A DNA stretch of 23,094 nucleotides from an uncultured Angelakisella sp. (lineage in GTDB: Bacteria; Bacillota; Clostridia; Oscillospirales; Ruminococcaceae): NCBI GenBank assembly GCA_910585535.1, contig CAJUFK010000042.1, forward strand, positions 1-23,094, given 5' to 3'. This document shows, in pieces, positions 8,825-17,251 of the stretch. Numbering within the stretch: the stretch's first letter is position 1; the number at the start of each line of letters is the position of its first letter. Made by a program: the position numbers and the translations under genes. The notes under the pieces were generated by a model. The model was not told the DNA's origin. It ran no database searches and saw only the letters and a program-made list of their open reading frames with translations.

Positions 8825-9489
8825 TCCCCCATCAGCTCCAGGGCCTCTTTGGCGGCCAGCTGTTCGGCTCCCTTTTTGCTCCGGGATTCCCCTTTGCCGA
8901 TGACGTTGCTGTTCAGGCGTACCTCCACCACAAAATGCTTGTCGTGGTCGGGGCCGTTCTCCCCCACCAAAACGTAGCTGACCTTCTCCTCCGGGTTTTT
9001 TTGGACGATCTCCTGGAGCATGGTCTTATAATCCACAAAGGCACCCCGTTCCCCGGTGTCCAGTTCCTCCCGGACAAACCGGAGGATGAACTTCCCGGCG
9101 GCCTCCAGCCCGCCATCCAAGAAGATGGCGGCGATCAGGGCCTCAAAGGCGTCGGAGACGATGGAAGGCCGGGTCCGCCCTCCCATCTGCTCTTCGCCCC
9201 GGCCCAGGTACAGTTCCTCACCCAGCCCGATCTCCTGGGCAAAACGGAAAAGGGACTTTTCACAGACCATGGAGGCCCGGATCTTGGTCAAGTCCCCCTC
9301 GTCCAGATGGAACCGGTGGAAGATGTAGTTGGACACCACTAAAGAAAGGACTGCGTCCCCTAAAAACTCCATCCGCTCGTTGCTCTCCGGCTTCTCCCGG
9401 GATTCGTTGGAGTAGGAGGAATGGGTCAGCGCCCGGCGAAGGTATTTCTTATTTTTGAACTGATACCCGATACGTTCTTCCAAAGTCAT
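8821..9489 (-). CDS. rnc: Ribonuclease III
   Basis: Double-strand-specific endoribonuclease that processes rRNA precursors and other structured RNAs. With the ATG at 9489 it has 222 residues. The RNase III signature ERMEFLGDA is at 38-46 (Glu41 and Asp45 catalytic), and the second acidic pair is in SDAFEALIAAIFLDGG at 112-127. A double-stranded RNA-binding domain fills about 153-222, ending with GESRSKKGAEQLAAKEAL. An in-frame start at 9540 would overlap plsX, whereas the 9489 ATG has GGAGG seven bases upstream. It lies 13 bases after plsX with no acpP between them, unlike the common plsX-fab-acpP-rnc order. Confidence 0.97.
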   Translation of the reverse strand: MTLEERIGYQFKNKKYLRRALTHSSYSNESREKPESNERMEFLGDAVLSLVVSNYIFHRFHLDEGDLTKIRASMVCEKSLFRFAQEIGLGEELYLGRGEEQMGGRTRPSIVSDAFEALIAAIFLDGGLEAAGKFILRFVREELDTGERGAFVDYKTMLQEIVQKNPEEKVSYVLVGENGPDHDKHFVVEVRLNSNVIGKGESRSKKGAEQLAAKEALELMGE

Positions 9490-9502
9490 GGCTTCGCCTC
9501 CT

Positions 9503-10525
9503 TTATTCCTCCTCGCCGTCAACGGCGGAAAGTTCCCCAAGACTGGCGGTGATCTGGCCTACCACGTCGTTTTTGCAGCAGATGGCAGCCTGGTGAATGG
9601 CATTCATCATCGCCCGGCCATCGGAGTTGCCATGGGCTTTGATGACTGGGCGGCGGATCCCCAGCAAAAGGGCTCCTCCCACCTCTTTGGCGTCCATCCG
9701 TTTTTTGAAGTTCTTGATCTGGCCCGAGAGCAGCACCGCCCCCATCTTGGTCAGCGGGGTGGCGAAAAGCATCTTCTTCAGTTCGGCGGAAAAGAACTTC
9801 CCCATCCCCTCGGTAAGCTTCAGCGCCACATTGCCGGTAAAGCCGTCGGCCACCGCTACGTCGCAGCCCCCCAGGGGGAGTTCCCGGGCCTCCACGTTGC
9901 CTACGTAGTTGAGGTCCGTCTCCCGGAGGAGCTTATTGGCCTCCACCTGGGTGTCGGTGCCTTTGCTGTCCTCGGTGCCGATATTGACAAGGCCCACCCG
10001 AGGGTTTTGGATCCCCATGACCTTTTCAGCGTACACCGCCCCCATCACCCCAAACTGGCGGAGCATCTCCGGGCGGCACTCCTCGTTGGCCCCGGAGTCC
10101 AGGAGCAGATACCGCCCCTTGGCATTGGGGACAGGAGTGGCGATGGCGGCCCGCTTGACCCCTTTGATCCGTTTGGCGATTAAAGTGGCCCCTACCACCA
10201 TGGCCCCGGTGCTTCCGGCGGTGATGAAGGCGTCCCCTTCCCCATTCGCCAGCATCCGAAGCCCCACCGCCATGGAGCAGTCCTTATACTTCCGGCGGAT
10301 CTGGGTGGGTTCCTCACAAACCGGGATCACCGTAGGCGCATGGACGACTTCTACACCGGTAAGATTGATTCCTTTTTCCCGGGCTGTCTCCTTGATCTTT
10401 TCCTCGTCTCCGGTAAGGACAAGGTGGAGATCGTATCCCATCAAGGTCTTTTTTGCCAGATCGCAGCCCTCCAGCACCGCAGCTGGGGCGTTGTCCCCGC
10501 CAAAGGCGTCGATGATAATTTTCAT
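9503..10525 (-). CDS. plsX: Phosphate acyltransferase PlsX
   Basis: PlsX converts acyl-ACP and phosphate to acyl-phosphate, the acyl donor used by PlsY to begin phospholipid synthesis; it is peripheral to the membrane. The 340 residues match the family length and start with the diagnostic MKIIIDAFGGDNAPAAVLEG. Other family segments include GSTGAMVVGATLIAKRIKGV and the late KANPRR-like region, here reading KAHGNSDGRAMMNAI near the C-terminus. Its ATG overlaps the trmFO stop as ATGA. No fabD, fabG or acpP follows, so the acyl carrier protein must be encoded elsewhere. Confidence 0.96.
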   Translation of the reverse strand: MKIIIDAFGGDNAPAAVLEGCDLAKKTLMGYDLHLVLTGDEEKIKETAREKGINLTGVEVVHAPTVIPVCEEPTQIRRKYKDCSMAVGLRMLANGEGDAFITAGSTGAMVVGATLIAKRIKGVKRAAIATPVPNAKGRYLLLDSGANEECRPEMLRQFGVMGAVYAEKVMGIQNPRVGLVNIGTEDSKGTDTQVEANKLLRETDLNYVGNVEARELPLGGCDVAVADGFTGNVALKLTEGMGKFFSAELKKMLFATPLTKMGAVLLSGQIKNFKKRMDAKEVGGALLLGIRRPVIKAHGNSDGRAMMNAIHQAAICCKNDVVGQITASLGELSAVDGEEE

Positions 10526-11838
10526 CTCTTTTCCTCCTCCAAATACCGATGCAGCGAGGCCACCGCCCGCTGGGCCATCTTTGTGTACCTCAGTTCCTTG
10601 TTCCGTTCCTGCTTTTCCAGGGGCGGCAGGATACCCATATTACAGCCCATCGGCTGGAAATCGGTAACCGTGGGGTCACTGATATACCGGGAGAGGGCTC
10701 CCAGCATGGTGTCCTCCGGGAGGGGCCTTGGTTCCCTGCCGGAAAGTTCCCGGGCCAGGTTCCGCCCTGCTGCGATGCCGCTGGCTGCGGACTCAATATA
10801 GCCTTCCACCCCGGTGAGCTGCCCGGCAAAGTAGAGGCCTGTCCTCTTTTTCAGCCGGAAGCAGCCGTCCAGCAGCCGGGGAGAATCCAGGAATGTATTC
10901 CGGTGCATCACCCCAAAACGGAAAAACTGGGCGTTTTCCAGCCCCGGGATCATCCGGAAAACCCGCTCCTGCTCTCCAAACCGAAGGTTGGTCTGGAAGC
11001 CCACGATGTTGTAAAGGCTCCCGTCGGCGTTGTCCTTTCGCAGCTGGATATTGGCCCAGGGGCGGTGACCGGTCCAGGGAACCTTGATCCCCACTGGGCG
11101 CATAGGTCCGAACCGCAGGGTATCCCGCCCCCTTTTTGCCATCACCTCGATGGGCATACAGCCCTCGTATACCTTAAAGTAATCCCGTTCAAAGGGGGCC
11201 AGTTCCACCGACTGGGCGCTGACCAGGGCGTCATAAAAGGCGTCGTACTCCGGCTGGGAAAAGGGGCAGTTGATGTAATCCGCCTCCCCCCGTCCATACC
11301 GGGTGGCGAAGAAGGTCCGCTGGTGGTCGATGGTGTCATAGGCCACAATGGGGGCGGAGGCGTCGTAAAAGCTGAGGTACCTTTCCCCGCACAGCGTCCC
11401 GATGGCGTCGGACATGGCCTGGGAAGTCAGGGGCCCGGTGGCGATGACGGCGTTCCCTTGAGGGATCTCTGTGATCTCCCGTCCGGCCACCGTTTGGATG
11501 TTCGGATGGGCCAGGACCCGCTTGGTCACCGCGGCGGCGAAAAGGTCCCGATCCACTGCCAGGGCTCCTCCGGCGGAAACCGCTGTCTCCTCTGCCGCTT
11601 CCAGCACCAGGGAGCCCAAAAGGGCCATCTCCTCTTTGAGCAGGCCCGCCGCCGAAATGGGCCGGGTGGACTTAAAGGAGTTGGAGCAGACCAGTTCCGC
11701 CAAGTTCGGGTTTTTATGGGCTGGGGAGTACCGCTCCGGCTTCATCTCGTAGAGGGTCACGGAATGCCCTGCATTGGCCAGGGCCCAGGCGGCCTCACAG
11801 CCGGCGAGGCCGCCGCCGATGACCACCGCCTTACTCAT
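10522..11838 (-). CDS. trmFO: Folate-dependent tRNA (uracil-54) methyltransferase TrmFO
   Basis: FAD-dependent enzyme that uses methylenetetrahydrofolate to make ribothymidine at position 54 of the tRNA T loop, the Gram-positive replacement for TrmA. Its 438 residues are the normal length. The FAD-binding motif GGGLAGCEAA lies at 8-17; CSNSFKS contributes Cys51 and YEGCMPIEVMA contributes Cys227, matching the two functional cysteines of Bacillus TrmFO (Cys53 and Cys226). GVEGYIESAASGIAAG near the C-terminus completes the FAD site. The ATG overlaps the end of topA by 8 bases, and the 3' end overlaps plsX by 4. The topA-trmFO pairing is typical of Firmicutes. Confidence 0.97.
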   Translation of the reverse strand: MSKAVVIGGGLAGCEAAWALANAGHSVTLYEMKPERYSPAHKNPNLAELVCSNSFKSTRPISAAGLLKEEMALLGSLVLEAAEETAVSAGGALAVDRDLFAAAVTKRVLAHPNIQTVAGREITEIPQGNAVIATGPLTSQAMSDAIGTLCGERYLSFYDASAPIVAYDTIDHQRTFFATRYGRGEADYINCPFSQPEYDAFYDALVSAQSVELAPFERDYFKVYEGCMPIEVMAKRGRDTLRFGPMRPVGIKVPWTGHRPWANIQLRKDNADGSLYNIVGFQTNLRFGEQERVFRMIPGLENAQFFRFGVMHRNTFLDSPRLLDGCFRLKKRTGLYFAGQLTGVEGYIESAASGIAAGRNLARELSGREPRPLPEDTMLGALSRYISDPTVTDFQPMGCNMGILPPLEKQERNKELRYTKMAQRAVASLHRYLEEEKR

Positions 11839-13951
11839 CGCCGCCGCTTCCCTTCTGATCGGTGACAGCCTTCTCGAAGCCGCACCCCTCCTTGAGGCAG
11901 TGGATTCGCTTTGCCTTTCCGGTGGCCCGAAACAGGGTGCTGCCGCACTTGGGGCAGGTGTCCTCCAGGGGAAGGTCCCAGGTCATAAAGGTGCAGTCGG
12001 GATAGCCGGAACAGCCGTAGAAGATCCGACCTTTTTTGGTCTTTTTGGCCACCACCTTTTTGCCGCAGACAGGGCAGGACCCCGGGGTCTCCTGGACCAG
12101 CTTTTTGGTGTTCCGGCACTCCGGGAAGCCGGGGCAGGCCAGAAACTTGCCGTAGCGGCCATGCTTGATGACCATTTTCCTACCGCAAAGTTCGCAAACC
12201 ACGTCGGTCTCCTCGTCAGGCACCTTCATCCGGGTTCCTTCCATGTTCTTCTCTGCCTCTTTGAGGGTGGCGGAAAAATCCTCGTAGAAGTGGGAGATGA
12301 CCCCTTCCCACTTGATGCTGCCGACCTCCACCTCGTCCAGGCGCTGTTCCATGCCGGCGGTAAAGTCCAGATCCACGATGTTCTTAAACTGTTCTTTCAT
12401 CAGCTTGGTGGTCACTTCCCCCAGGGCGGTGGGCTTCAGCGCCTTCTGCTCCCGCTCTACGTAGCCCCGCTGAAGGATGGTGCTTAGGGTGGAAGCGTAG
12501 GTGCTGGGGCGGCCGATGCCGTTTTCCTCCAGTTCCTTGATAAGGGACGCCTCGGTGAACCGCGGGGGGGGCTGGGTAAAGTGCTGGTTGGGAGCCAGTT
12601 CCGCCACCGCCAGAACTTCGCCTTGCTCCAGGGGGGGCAAACGGGTGCCGCTTTCCTCGTCGGTGTCGGTGGATTCTACGTAAAGAGCTGTAAAGCCATC
12701 AAACTTCACAGTGAACCCAGAGGCTTTGAAACAGTGCCGCCCGGCGGCGATGTCCACCGAAATGGTGTCCAAAAGGGCATTTGCCATCTGGGTTGCGATG
12801 AACCGTTCCCAGATGAGCTTATAAAGCTTATACTGGTCGGTAGTAAGGTTGCCCTTTACCTTGGCCGGGGTCAGGTCGATCATGGTGGGGCGGATGGCCT
12901 CGTGGGCATCCTGGGCGTTTTTCTTGGTCTTAAAGGTCCGGGGCTTCGCCAGGGCGTAGCTGTCCCCAAAGGTTTGGCGGATGAACTTTTCCGCCGCCTC
13001 CAGGGCCTCGTCGGCGATACGCAGGGAGTCGGTACGCATATAGGTGATAAGACCCACCGCGCCCAGGCCCTCCACCTCCACGCCTTCGTAAAGTTCCTGT
13101 GCCACCTTCATGGTGCGTTTGGCCTGGAAGCCCAGCCGGCGGGAAGCGTCCTGCTGGAGGGTAGAGGTGATAAAGGGCGGCGCAGGGGAACGCCTGCGGA
13201 CCCCTTTCTTGATGCCGGAAACTATGAACTGAACGGAGCGCAGTTCCTCCAGGATGGCCTTGGCCTGCTCTTCGTTTTTGATGGCGGTCTTTTTTCCGTC
13301 GGTGCCGTAAAATTTAGCCGGAAAGGGCTTTTTCTCGGTTTTCTTTTTGCTCTCCTGCTTGCCCACCATGGCATCGATGGACCAGTATTCCTCGGGTTTG
13401 AAGGCGGCGATCTCCTCCTCCCGGTCCACTACCATCCGGACAGCCACCGACTGGACACGACCGGCGGAAAGACCCTTGCGGACCTTCCTCCACAAAAAGG
13501 GACTGATCTTGTAGCCCACGATGCGATCCAGGACTCGCCGGGCCTGCTGGGCGTCCACCAGCTGCATATCGATCTTCCGGGGATGCTCGATGCCGTTTTT
13601 CACCCCATTTTTGGTGATCTCGGTAAAGATAATCCGGTTGTTCTGGCTGATGTCCACCCCCAGGAGATTTGCCAAGTGCCAGGAAATGGCCTCCCCTTCC
13701 CGGTCCGGGTCGGTGGCCAGGAGGATGCTTTCACTTTTTTTTGCAGCTGCCTTCAGCTTTTTGATAAGGTCCTCTTTGCCCTTGATGTTCTCGTAGACCG
13801 GGGCAAAATCATGGTCCACATCCACCCCCAGCTTGCTTTTGGGGAGATCCCGGACGTGTCCCATGGAGGCCATGACCTCGTAGCCGGCCCCCAGGTACTT
13901 TTGGATCGTTGTCGCCTTAGCGGGCGACTCCACAATAACCAATTTTGACAT
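11831..13951 (-). CDS. topA: DNA topoisomerase I (type IA)
   Basis: Type IA topoisomerase that relaxes negative supercoils behind polymerases. It has 706 residues from the ATG at 13951. The TOPRIM domain has Glu8 in VESPAK and DPDREGE at 81-87. The active-site tyrosine is Tyr304 in GLITYMRTDS. Three C-terminal four-cysteine zinc ribbons lie at about 586-612, 626-653 and 666-690, each with two CxxC-type pairs or a close variant. A GTG five codons upstream is embedded in the AGGTGG ribosome binding site, so it is not used as the start. A 94-base gap containing a long hairpin separates it from dprA. Confidence 0.97.
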   Translation of the reverse strand: MSKLVIVESPAKATTIQKYLGAGYEVMASMGHVRDLPKSKLGVDVDHDFAPVYENIKGKEDLIKKLKAAAKKSESILLATDPDREGEAISWHLANLLGVDISQNNRIIFTEITKNGVKNGIEHPRKIDMQLVDAQQARRVLDRIVGYKISPFLWRKVRKGLSAGRVQSVAVRMVVDREEEIAAFKPEEYWSIDAMVGKQESKKKTEKKPFPAKFYGTDGKKTAIKNEEQAKAILEELRSVQFIVSGIKKGVRRRSPAPPFITSTLQQDASRRLGFQAKRTMKVAQELYEGVEVEGLGAVGLITYMRTDSLRIADEALEAAEKFIRQTFGDSYALAKPRTFKTKKNAQDAHEAIRPTMIDLTPAKVKGNLTTDQYKLYKLIWERFIATQMANALLDTISVDIAAGRHCFKASGFTVKFDGFTALYVESTDTDEESGTRLPPLEQGEVLAVAELAPNQHFTQPPPRFTEASLIKELEENGIGRPSTYASTLSTILQRGYVEREQKALKPTALGEVTTKLMKEQFKNIVDLDFTAGMEQRLDEVEVGSIKWEGVISHFYEDFSATLKEAEKNMEGTRMKVPDEETDVVCELCGRKMVIKHGRYGKFLACPGFPECRNTKKLVQETPGSCPVCGKKVVAKKTKKGRIFYGCSGYPDCTFMTWDLPLEDTCPKCGSTLFRATGKAKRIHCLKEGCGFEKAVTDQKGSGGDE

Positions 13952-13981
13952 TTTTTTGATTACCACCTAATTTGTAATGAG

Positions 13982-14046
13982 AAACCTGTGTTCACAGCAT
14001 GGAAATTCCCTGCCGAAAGGCATTTCCCCGCTGTGAGTACAGGTTT
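13982..14046 (+). repeat. 65-base near-perfect palindrome between dprA and topA
   Basis: Two 17-base arms, AAACCTGTGTTCACAGC at 13982-13998 and GCTGTGAGTACAGGTTT at 14030-14046, pair completely as RNA from the plus strand, with two G-U wobbles. Inside are a second stem, GGAAAT/ATTTCC (14001-14006 with 14022-14027), and a small GCC-GAAA-GGC hairpin with a GNRA loop. Read on the minus strand, the two wobbles become A-C mismatches and the loop is no longer GNRA, so the fold favours plus-strand RNA although both flanking genes are on the minus strand. Four Ts follow on the plus strand. It begins at the dprA stop codon. It may be a terminator for antisense transcription, an mRNA-processing hairpin or a dispersed intergenic repeat; only one copy is visible here. 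Confidence 0.75.
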
Positions 14047-15221
14047 TATAGAGAAAAGCGTCTCCCCGGATGAATCTTTACCAAACCGAAGATCTCCATT
14101 TGGGTAAGGGCGGACAGCACCGCCGGCAGGGGCACACCGCTTTGGGCGGCGATGAAGTCGGCGGTGACCACCTCCCCTGCCCCCAAGACCGTGTAGATCT
14201 TCTGCTGGTTTTCGGTGAGGTAGGCCGGCAGGGTCAGCTGCTCCCCTTTGGGTTCCGCAGGAAGGCGCTGTTTTTCATTATAACCCTTTTGTTCCGATTC
14301 TTCAACCGGAGTTTTTTCTTCCGGCTCACCGGGGACCTCCCACTGGATGAGAAACTGGTACTCCTCCAGGATGCTCTCCACACTGTCCACCGCCTTGGCG
14401 TTTTGGCGCAGGAGGTAGTTGGGACCTTCGGAGACGCCGGAGAAGATGCTGCCGGGGACTGCGAATACCTCCCGGTTTTGGACAAAGGCGTGACCTGCCG
14501 TAATCAGGGAACCGCTGTGCCGGGTTCCTTCCACCACGACGATGCCGTTGCTCAGGCCGGAGATGATGCGGTTCCGGATGGGAAAGTGCCTGGGAAAAGG
14601 CTTGGTTCCAGGGGGATATTCAGAGACCACCGCCCCGCCGTGTCTAAGGATCAGTTCCTCCAGCCGGGCGTTTTCCGGCGGGTAAACAACATCGATGCCA
14701 CACCCCAGCACAGCGATGGTCCTTCCCCCGGCCCTGAGGGTGGCCTCGTGGCTTGCGGTATCGATGCCCCGGGCCATACCGCTGACAATGACGACCCCCT
14801 TTTCCGCCAACTCCCCGGCGATCAGCCGGGCAGCCTGCCTGCCGTAATCGGTGCAGTTCCGGGTGCCCACCATGCCGATAGCAAGACTTTCGTCCAGACC
14901 GGCAAGACTGCCCCGGAGGTAGAGGGCCGCCGGATAGTTATAGATCTCCCGCAGGCGCTGGGGGTAGTCCGGGTCTTCGGGGATGAGGACGCTGCAGCCT
15001 ATGGCGGCGCAGCGATCCAGGATCTTTTGGGCTGTTTCCTCGCTGCCTGCGGTGGCGAAGCGCTCGATCTCCCCCTGGGTGAGGCCCATTCGATCCGGCC
15101 GCTTTCCCGCCTGGGCGAAAAAGGCCGAGGGATGGCCGAAATGGTCCAGGATCTTCCGGCTTCGGGTAGAGCCGCTGCCGAAGAGCTGCTGAAATCGGAT
15201 CCAGGCCAGCCGTTCCTCCAT
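14046..15221 (-). CDS. dprA: DNA processing protein DprA (Smf)
   Basis: DprA binds incoming single-stranded DNA during natural transformation and loads RecA; many non-competent bacteria also keep it. Its 391 residues show an N-terminal helical/SAM-like region (1-100), a Rossmann-like core (about 112-275) with VGTRNCTDYG, IVSGMARGIDTASHEA, AVLGCGIDVVYPPEN and IRNRIISGLS, a charged linker (about 290-330) rich in Glu and Lys, and a C-terminal winged helix (about 332-391). The start at 15221 lies 18 bases after the methyltransferase stop, with a GGGGGAGAGG ribosome binding site. The dprA-topA-trmFO order is widespread in Firmicutes. No other competence genes are in view. Confidence 0.95.
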   Translation of the reverse strand: MEERLAWIRFQQLFGSGSTRSRKILDHFGHPSAFFAQAGKRPDRMGLTQGEIERFATAGSEETAQKILDRCAAIGCSVLIPEDPDYPQRLREIYNYPAALYLRGSLAGLDESLAIGMVGTRNCTDYGRQAARLIAGELAEKGVVIVSGMARGIDTASHEATLRAGGRTIAVLGCGIDVVYPPENARLEELILRHGGAVVSEYPPGTKPFPRHFPIRNRIISGLSNGIVVVEGTRHSGSLITAGHAFVQNREVFAVPGSIFSGVSEGPNYLLRQNAKAVDSVESILEEYQFLIQWEVPGEPEEKTPVEESEQKGYNEKQRLPAEPKGEQLTLPAYLTENQQKIYTVLGAGEVVTADFIAAQSGVPLPAVLSALTQMEIFGLVKIHPGRRFSL

Positions 15222-15239
15222 GATCCTCTCCCCCTTTCG

Positions 15240-16010
15240 CTAGTTCCGGCCCCTGCCGGACATTTCCCACATGATGACGGTGGCCGCAGCGGCGGCGTTC
15301 AGGGACTCGATGGCCGGGGCCATGGGGATGTACACCCCTTTCCCGGCGGCTTGGGAGGCCTCCGGGGAGACCCCGCTGCCCTCGTTGCCGATGACCACTC
15401 CAAGGCCCCCGGCGGCGGGCAGATCCAGGACGGCGCAGGCCCCAGGCTCCAGGAGGGCGGCATAGACGGAAACGCCCAGCTCCTCCATCCTTTGGATGGT
15501 CCCAGGCAGGTCCTCCACCGAAAAGAAGGGCTGGCGGAAAACACTGCCCATGGTGCTTCGCAGCACCTTGGGGGAAAAGGGATCGGGACAGCCGGGACCC
15601 AGGATCACAGCGGTGACGCCAAAGGCTTCCGCCCCCCGGAGGATGGTCCCCAGGTTGCCGGGATCCTGGAGGCGGTCCAGGAGGAGGTACCGGCCCTCCG
15701 GCAAAAAAACCGGCTCCCGTTCTTTGGGGAGGGCGCAGAGGCAAAACACCCCTTGGGGGGTCTTGGTATCGGAGATGGCTTGGGCCACCCCTGGCGAGAG
15801 GACCGCTACTTCCCCCGCCTGACCAAGCCAAGGGTTTTGGTCCAGGGCGGCTTGGGTGGCCAGGATGGACCGAACCTCCCCTGCCGAAAGGGCCTCCCGG
15901 CAGAGACGGACTCCCTCGGCCAGAAAGAGCCCCTCCTCCCGGCGGGCTTTGGCCCCGGTTTGCAGGCGGCGGCAAAGCTTTACCATGGGGTTATCCCGGG
16001 AAGTGAGCAT
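15240..16010 (-). CDS. TrmH/SpoU family RNA 2'-O-methyltransferase
   Basis: 256-residue SPOUT methyltransferase that transfers a methyl group from S-adenosylmethionine to a ribose in rRNA or tRNA. The N-terminal 100 residues form the substrate-binding part, starting SRDNPMVKLCRRL and FLAEGVRLCREAL. The three SPOUT motifs follow: LDRLQDPGNLGTILR, VVIGNEGSGVS and IPMAPAIESLNAAAAATV, together forming the trefoil-knot cofactor site. The ATG at 16010 has AGGAGGGG six bases or so upstream; the longer in-frame start at 16076 would begin inside the rplT terminator. It resembles YsgA and RlmB relatives, but the modified nucleotide cannot be assigned from sequence alone. Confidence 0.93.
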   Translation of the reverse strand: MLTSRDNPMVKLCRRLQTGAKARREEGLFLAEGVRLCREALSAGEVRSILATQAALDQNPWLGQAGEVAVLSPGVAQAISDTKTPQGVFCLCALPKEREPVFLPEGRYLLLDRLQDPGNLGTILRGAEAFGVTAVILGPGCPDPFSPKVLRSTMGSVFRQPFFSVEDLPGTIQRMEELGVSVYAALLEPGACAVLDLPAAGGLGVVIGNEGSGVSPEASQAAGKGVYIPMAPAIESLNAAAAATVIMWEMSGRGRN

Positions 16011-16045
16011 CGGCGCCCCTCCTTTTCTGGGTGATAGGATCCGGC

Positions 16046-16082
16046 ATGAAAACACGCCCGCATCAAAGCCAGACACGGGCGT
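16046..16082 (-). terminator. Rho-independent terminator after rplT
   Basis: On the minus strand ACGCCCG (16082-16076) pairs with CGGGCGT (16060-16054) around a 15-base loop, followed by GTTTTC. It starts 10 bases after the rplT stop and ends the infC-rpmI-rplT operon before the methyltransferase gene. The plus strand also has a run of five Ts after the stem (16082-16086), so it could work in both directions. Confidence 0.75.
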
Positions 16083-16092
16083 TTTTATTGGC

Positions 16093-16446
16093 TTACAGGG
16101 CGGCCTTGGCCTTCTCCACCAGGGCGGTGAAGGCAGGAGCGTCGTTGATGGCCAGTTCGGAAAGCATCTTGCGGTTCAGGGCGATGCCAGACTTTTTGAG
16201 ACCGTTCATCAGCTGGGAATAGTTCATGCCGTTCATCTTGGCGGCGGCAGAGATCCGGGTGATCCACAGGCGGCGGAAATCGCGCTTTTTCTGCTTACGG
16301 CCGGCAAAGGCATAGTTGCCAGACTTTTTCACCGCCTGCTTAGCCATCTTAAAGTGGGTACTCTTGGAACCAAAATACCCCTTGGCCAGCTTCAGGACCT
16401 TTTTCCTTCTCTTCCGGGTCATCACTGCTCTTTTTACACGAGCCAT
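16093..16446 (-). CDS. rplT: 50S ribosomal protein L20
   Basis: 117-residue L20, an early assembly protein of the large subunit that binds 23S rRNA. The N-terminus MARVKRAVMTRKRRKKVLKL is the very basic family tail, and the globular half ends with the usual NRKMLSELAINDAPAFTALV. In Firmicutes, L20 is also the repressor of its own infC-rpmI-rplT operon, acting on a leader RNA upstream of infC. A GGAGGT ribosome binding site lies eight bases before the ATG. It is the last gene of the operon and is followed by a terminator. Confidence 0.98.
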   Translation of the reverse strand: MARVKRAVMTRKRRKKVLKLAKGYFGSKSTHFKMAKQAVKKSGNYAFAGRKQKKRDFRRLWITRISAAAKMNGMNYSQLMNGLKKSGIALNRKMLSELAINDAPAFTALVEKAKAAL

Positions 16447-16505
16447 TGTTATTTACCTCCATACTTGTTGCATCGTTGTAGAGAAAAGCCGCTGAGCGAA
16501 AAAAA

Positions 16506-16709
16506 TCAGTTGTAGGGCATCAGCAGCTTGAGGGCGGCCAGGTTGGTCTTGTCGGCATAGGTAGCCTGACGGAGGCCCCTCTTGCGCTTGGGGGTCTTGC
16601 CGTGACCGTTGGCCAGGTGGCTCTTGTAGGCCTTAGCCCGTTTTACCTTACCAGTCTTGGTGAGCTTGAAGCGTTTCTTCGCGCCGGAATGTGTTTTCAG
16701 CTTAGGCAT
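16506..16709 (-). CDS. rpmI: 50S ribosomal protein L35
   Basis: 67-residue basic protein of the large subunit. The start MPKLKTHSGAKKRFKLTKTG and the KSHLANGHGKTPKRKRGLR segment are diagnostic of L35. It sits between infC (23-base gap) and rplT (59-base gap) as in nearly all bacteria, with AGGAGG upstream of its ATG. The whole family length is present. Confidence 0.98.
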   Translation of the reverse strand: MPKLKTHSGAKKRFKLTKTGKVKRAKAYKSHLANGHGKTPKRKRGLRQATYADKTNLAALKLLMPYN

Positions 16710-16732
16710 TTTTCGTTTCCTCCTAGTCGGGT

Positions 16733-17251
16733 TTACTTTGCAGGCTTTGCGTTCAAGAACATGATCATGCTGCGGCCCTCCAGCTTGGGGACCTTTTCCA
16801 CGCTGCCGAATTCGGAGCAGGCCTCGGCGAACCGCTTCATAATATCCAGACCCAGGTTGGAATGGGCCATTTCCCGGCCCCGGAAGCGGATAGAGACCTT
16901 GACCTTGTCGCCGCCGGTGAGGAACCGCTTCGCGTGTCCCACCTTGGTCTCAAAGTCGTGGGTATCGATGTTGAGGGAGAGGCGGATCTCCTTGATTTCG
17001 GTGACCTTCTGGTTTTTCCGCGCCTCTTTCTCGCGCTTGGACTGCTCGAAGCGGTACTTGCCGTAGTCCATAATGCGGCAGACGGGAGGGGCCGCCTGAG
17101 GAGCGATCTTTACAAGGTCCAGGTTCTTTTCCACCGCCATCTCCATGGCGTTGCGGGTCAGAACGATCCCCAGCTGTTCGCCGTTCTCCCCGATGAGGCG
17201 GATCTCCTTGTCCCGGATCTCCTCGTTGATCTGAAGCTCTTTGGTTGCGAT
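16733..17251 (-). CDS. infC: Translation initiation factor IF-3, AUC start codon
   Basis: IF-3 binds the 30S subunit, prevents premature subunit joining and proofreads the start codon. The 172 residues begin (M)ATKELQINEEIRDKEIRLIG, with the N domain to about residue 80, a lysine-rich linker and a C domain ending GRSMIMFLNAKP. No ATG, GTG or TTG stands at the right distance from GGAGGTG (17259-17265); the codon seven bases downstream is ATC at 17251-17249. An upstream ATG at 17296 is in frame, but it would put the ribosome binding site inside the coding region and add non-family residues. A rare AUU or AUC start on infC is known in other bacteria, where it lets IF-3 reduce its own synthesis. 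Confidence 0.95.
   Translation of the reverse strand: MATKELQINEEIRDKEIRLIGENGEQLGIVLTRNAMEMAVEKNLDLVKIAPQAAPPVCRIMDYGKYRFEQSKREKEARKNQKVTEIKEIRLSLNIDTHDFETKVGHAKRFLTGGDKVKVSIRFRGREMAHSNLGLDIMKRFAEACSEFGSVEKVPKLEGRSMIMFLNAKPAK

Noticed and set aside
16011..16076. Longer methyltransferase starting at 16076
   Set aside because: The added codons cross the rplT terminator hairpin and do not resemble the family; the ATG at 16010 has a strong ribosome binding site.
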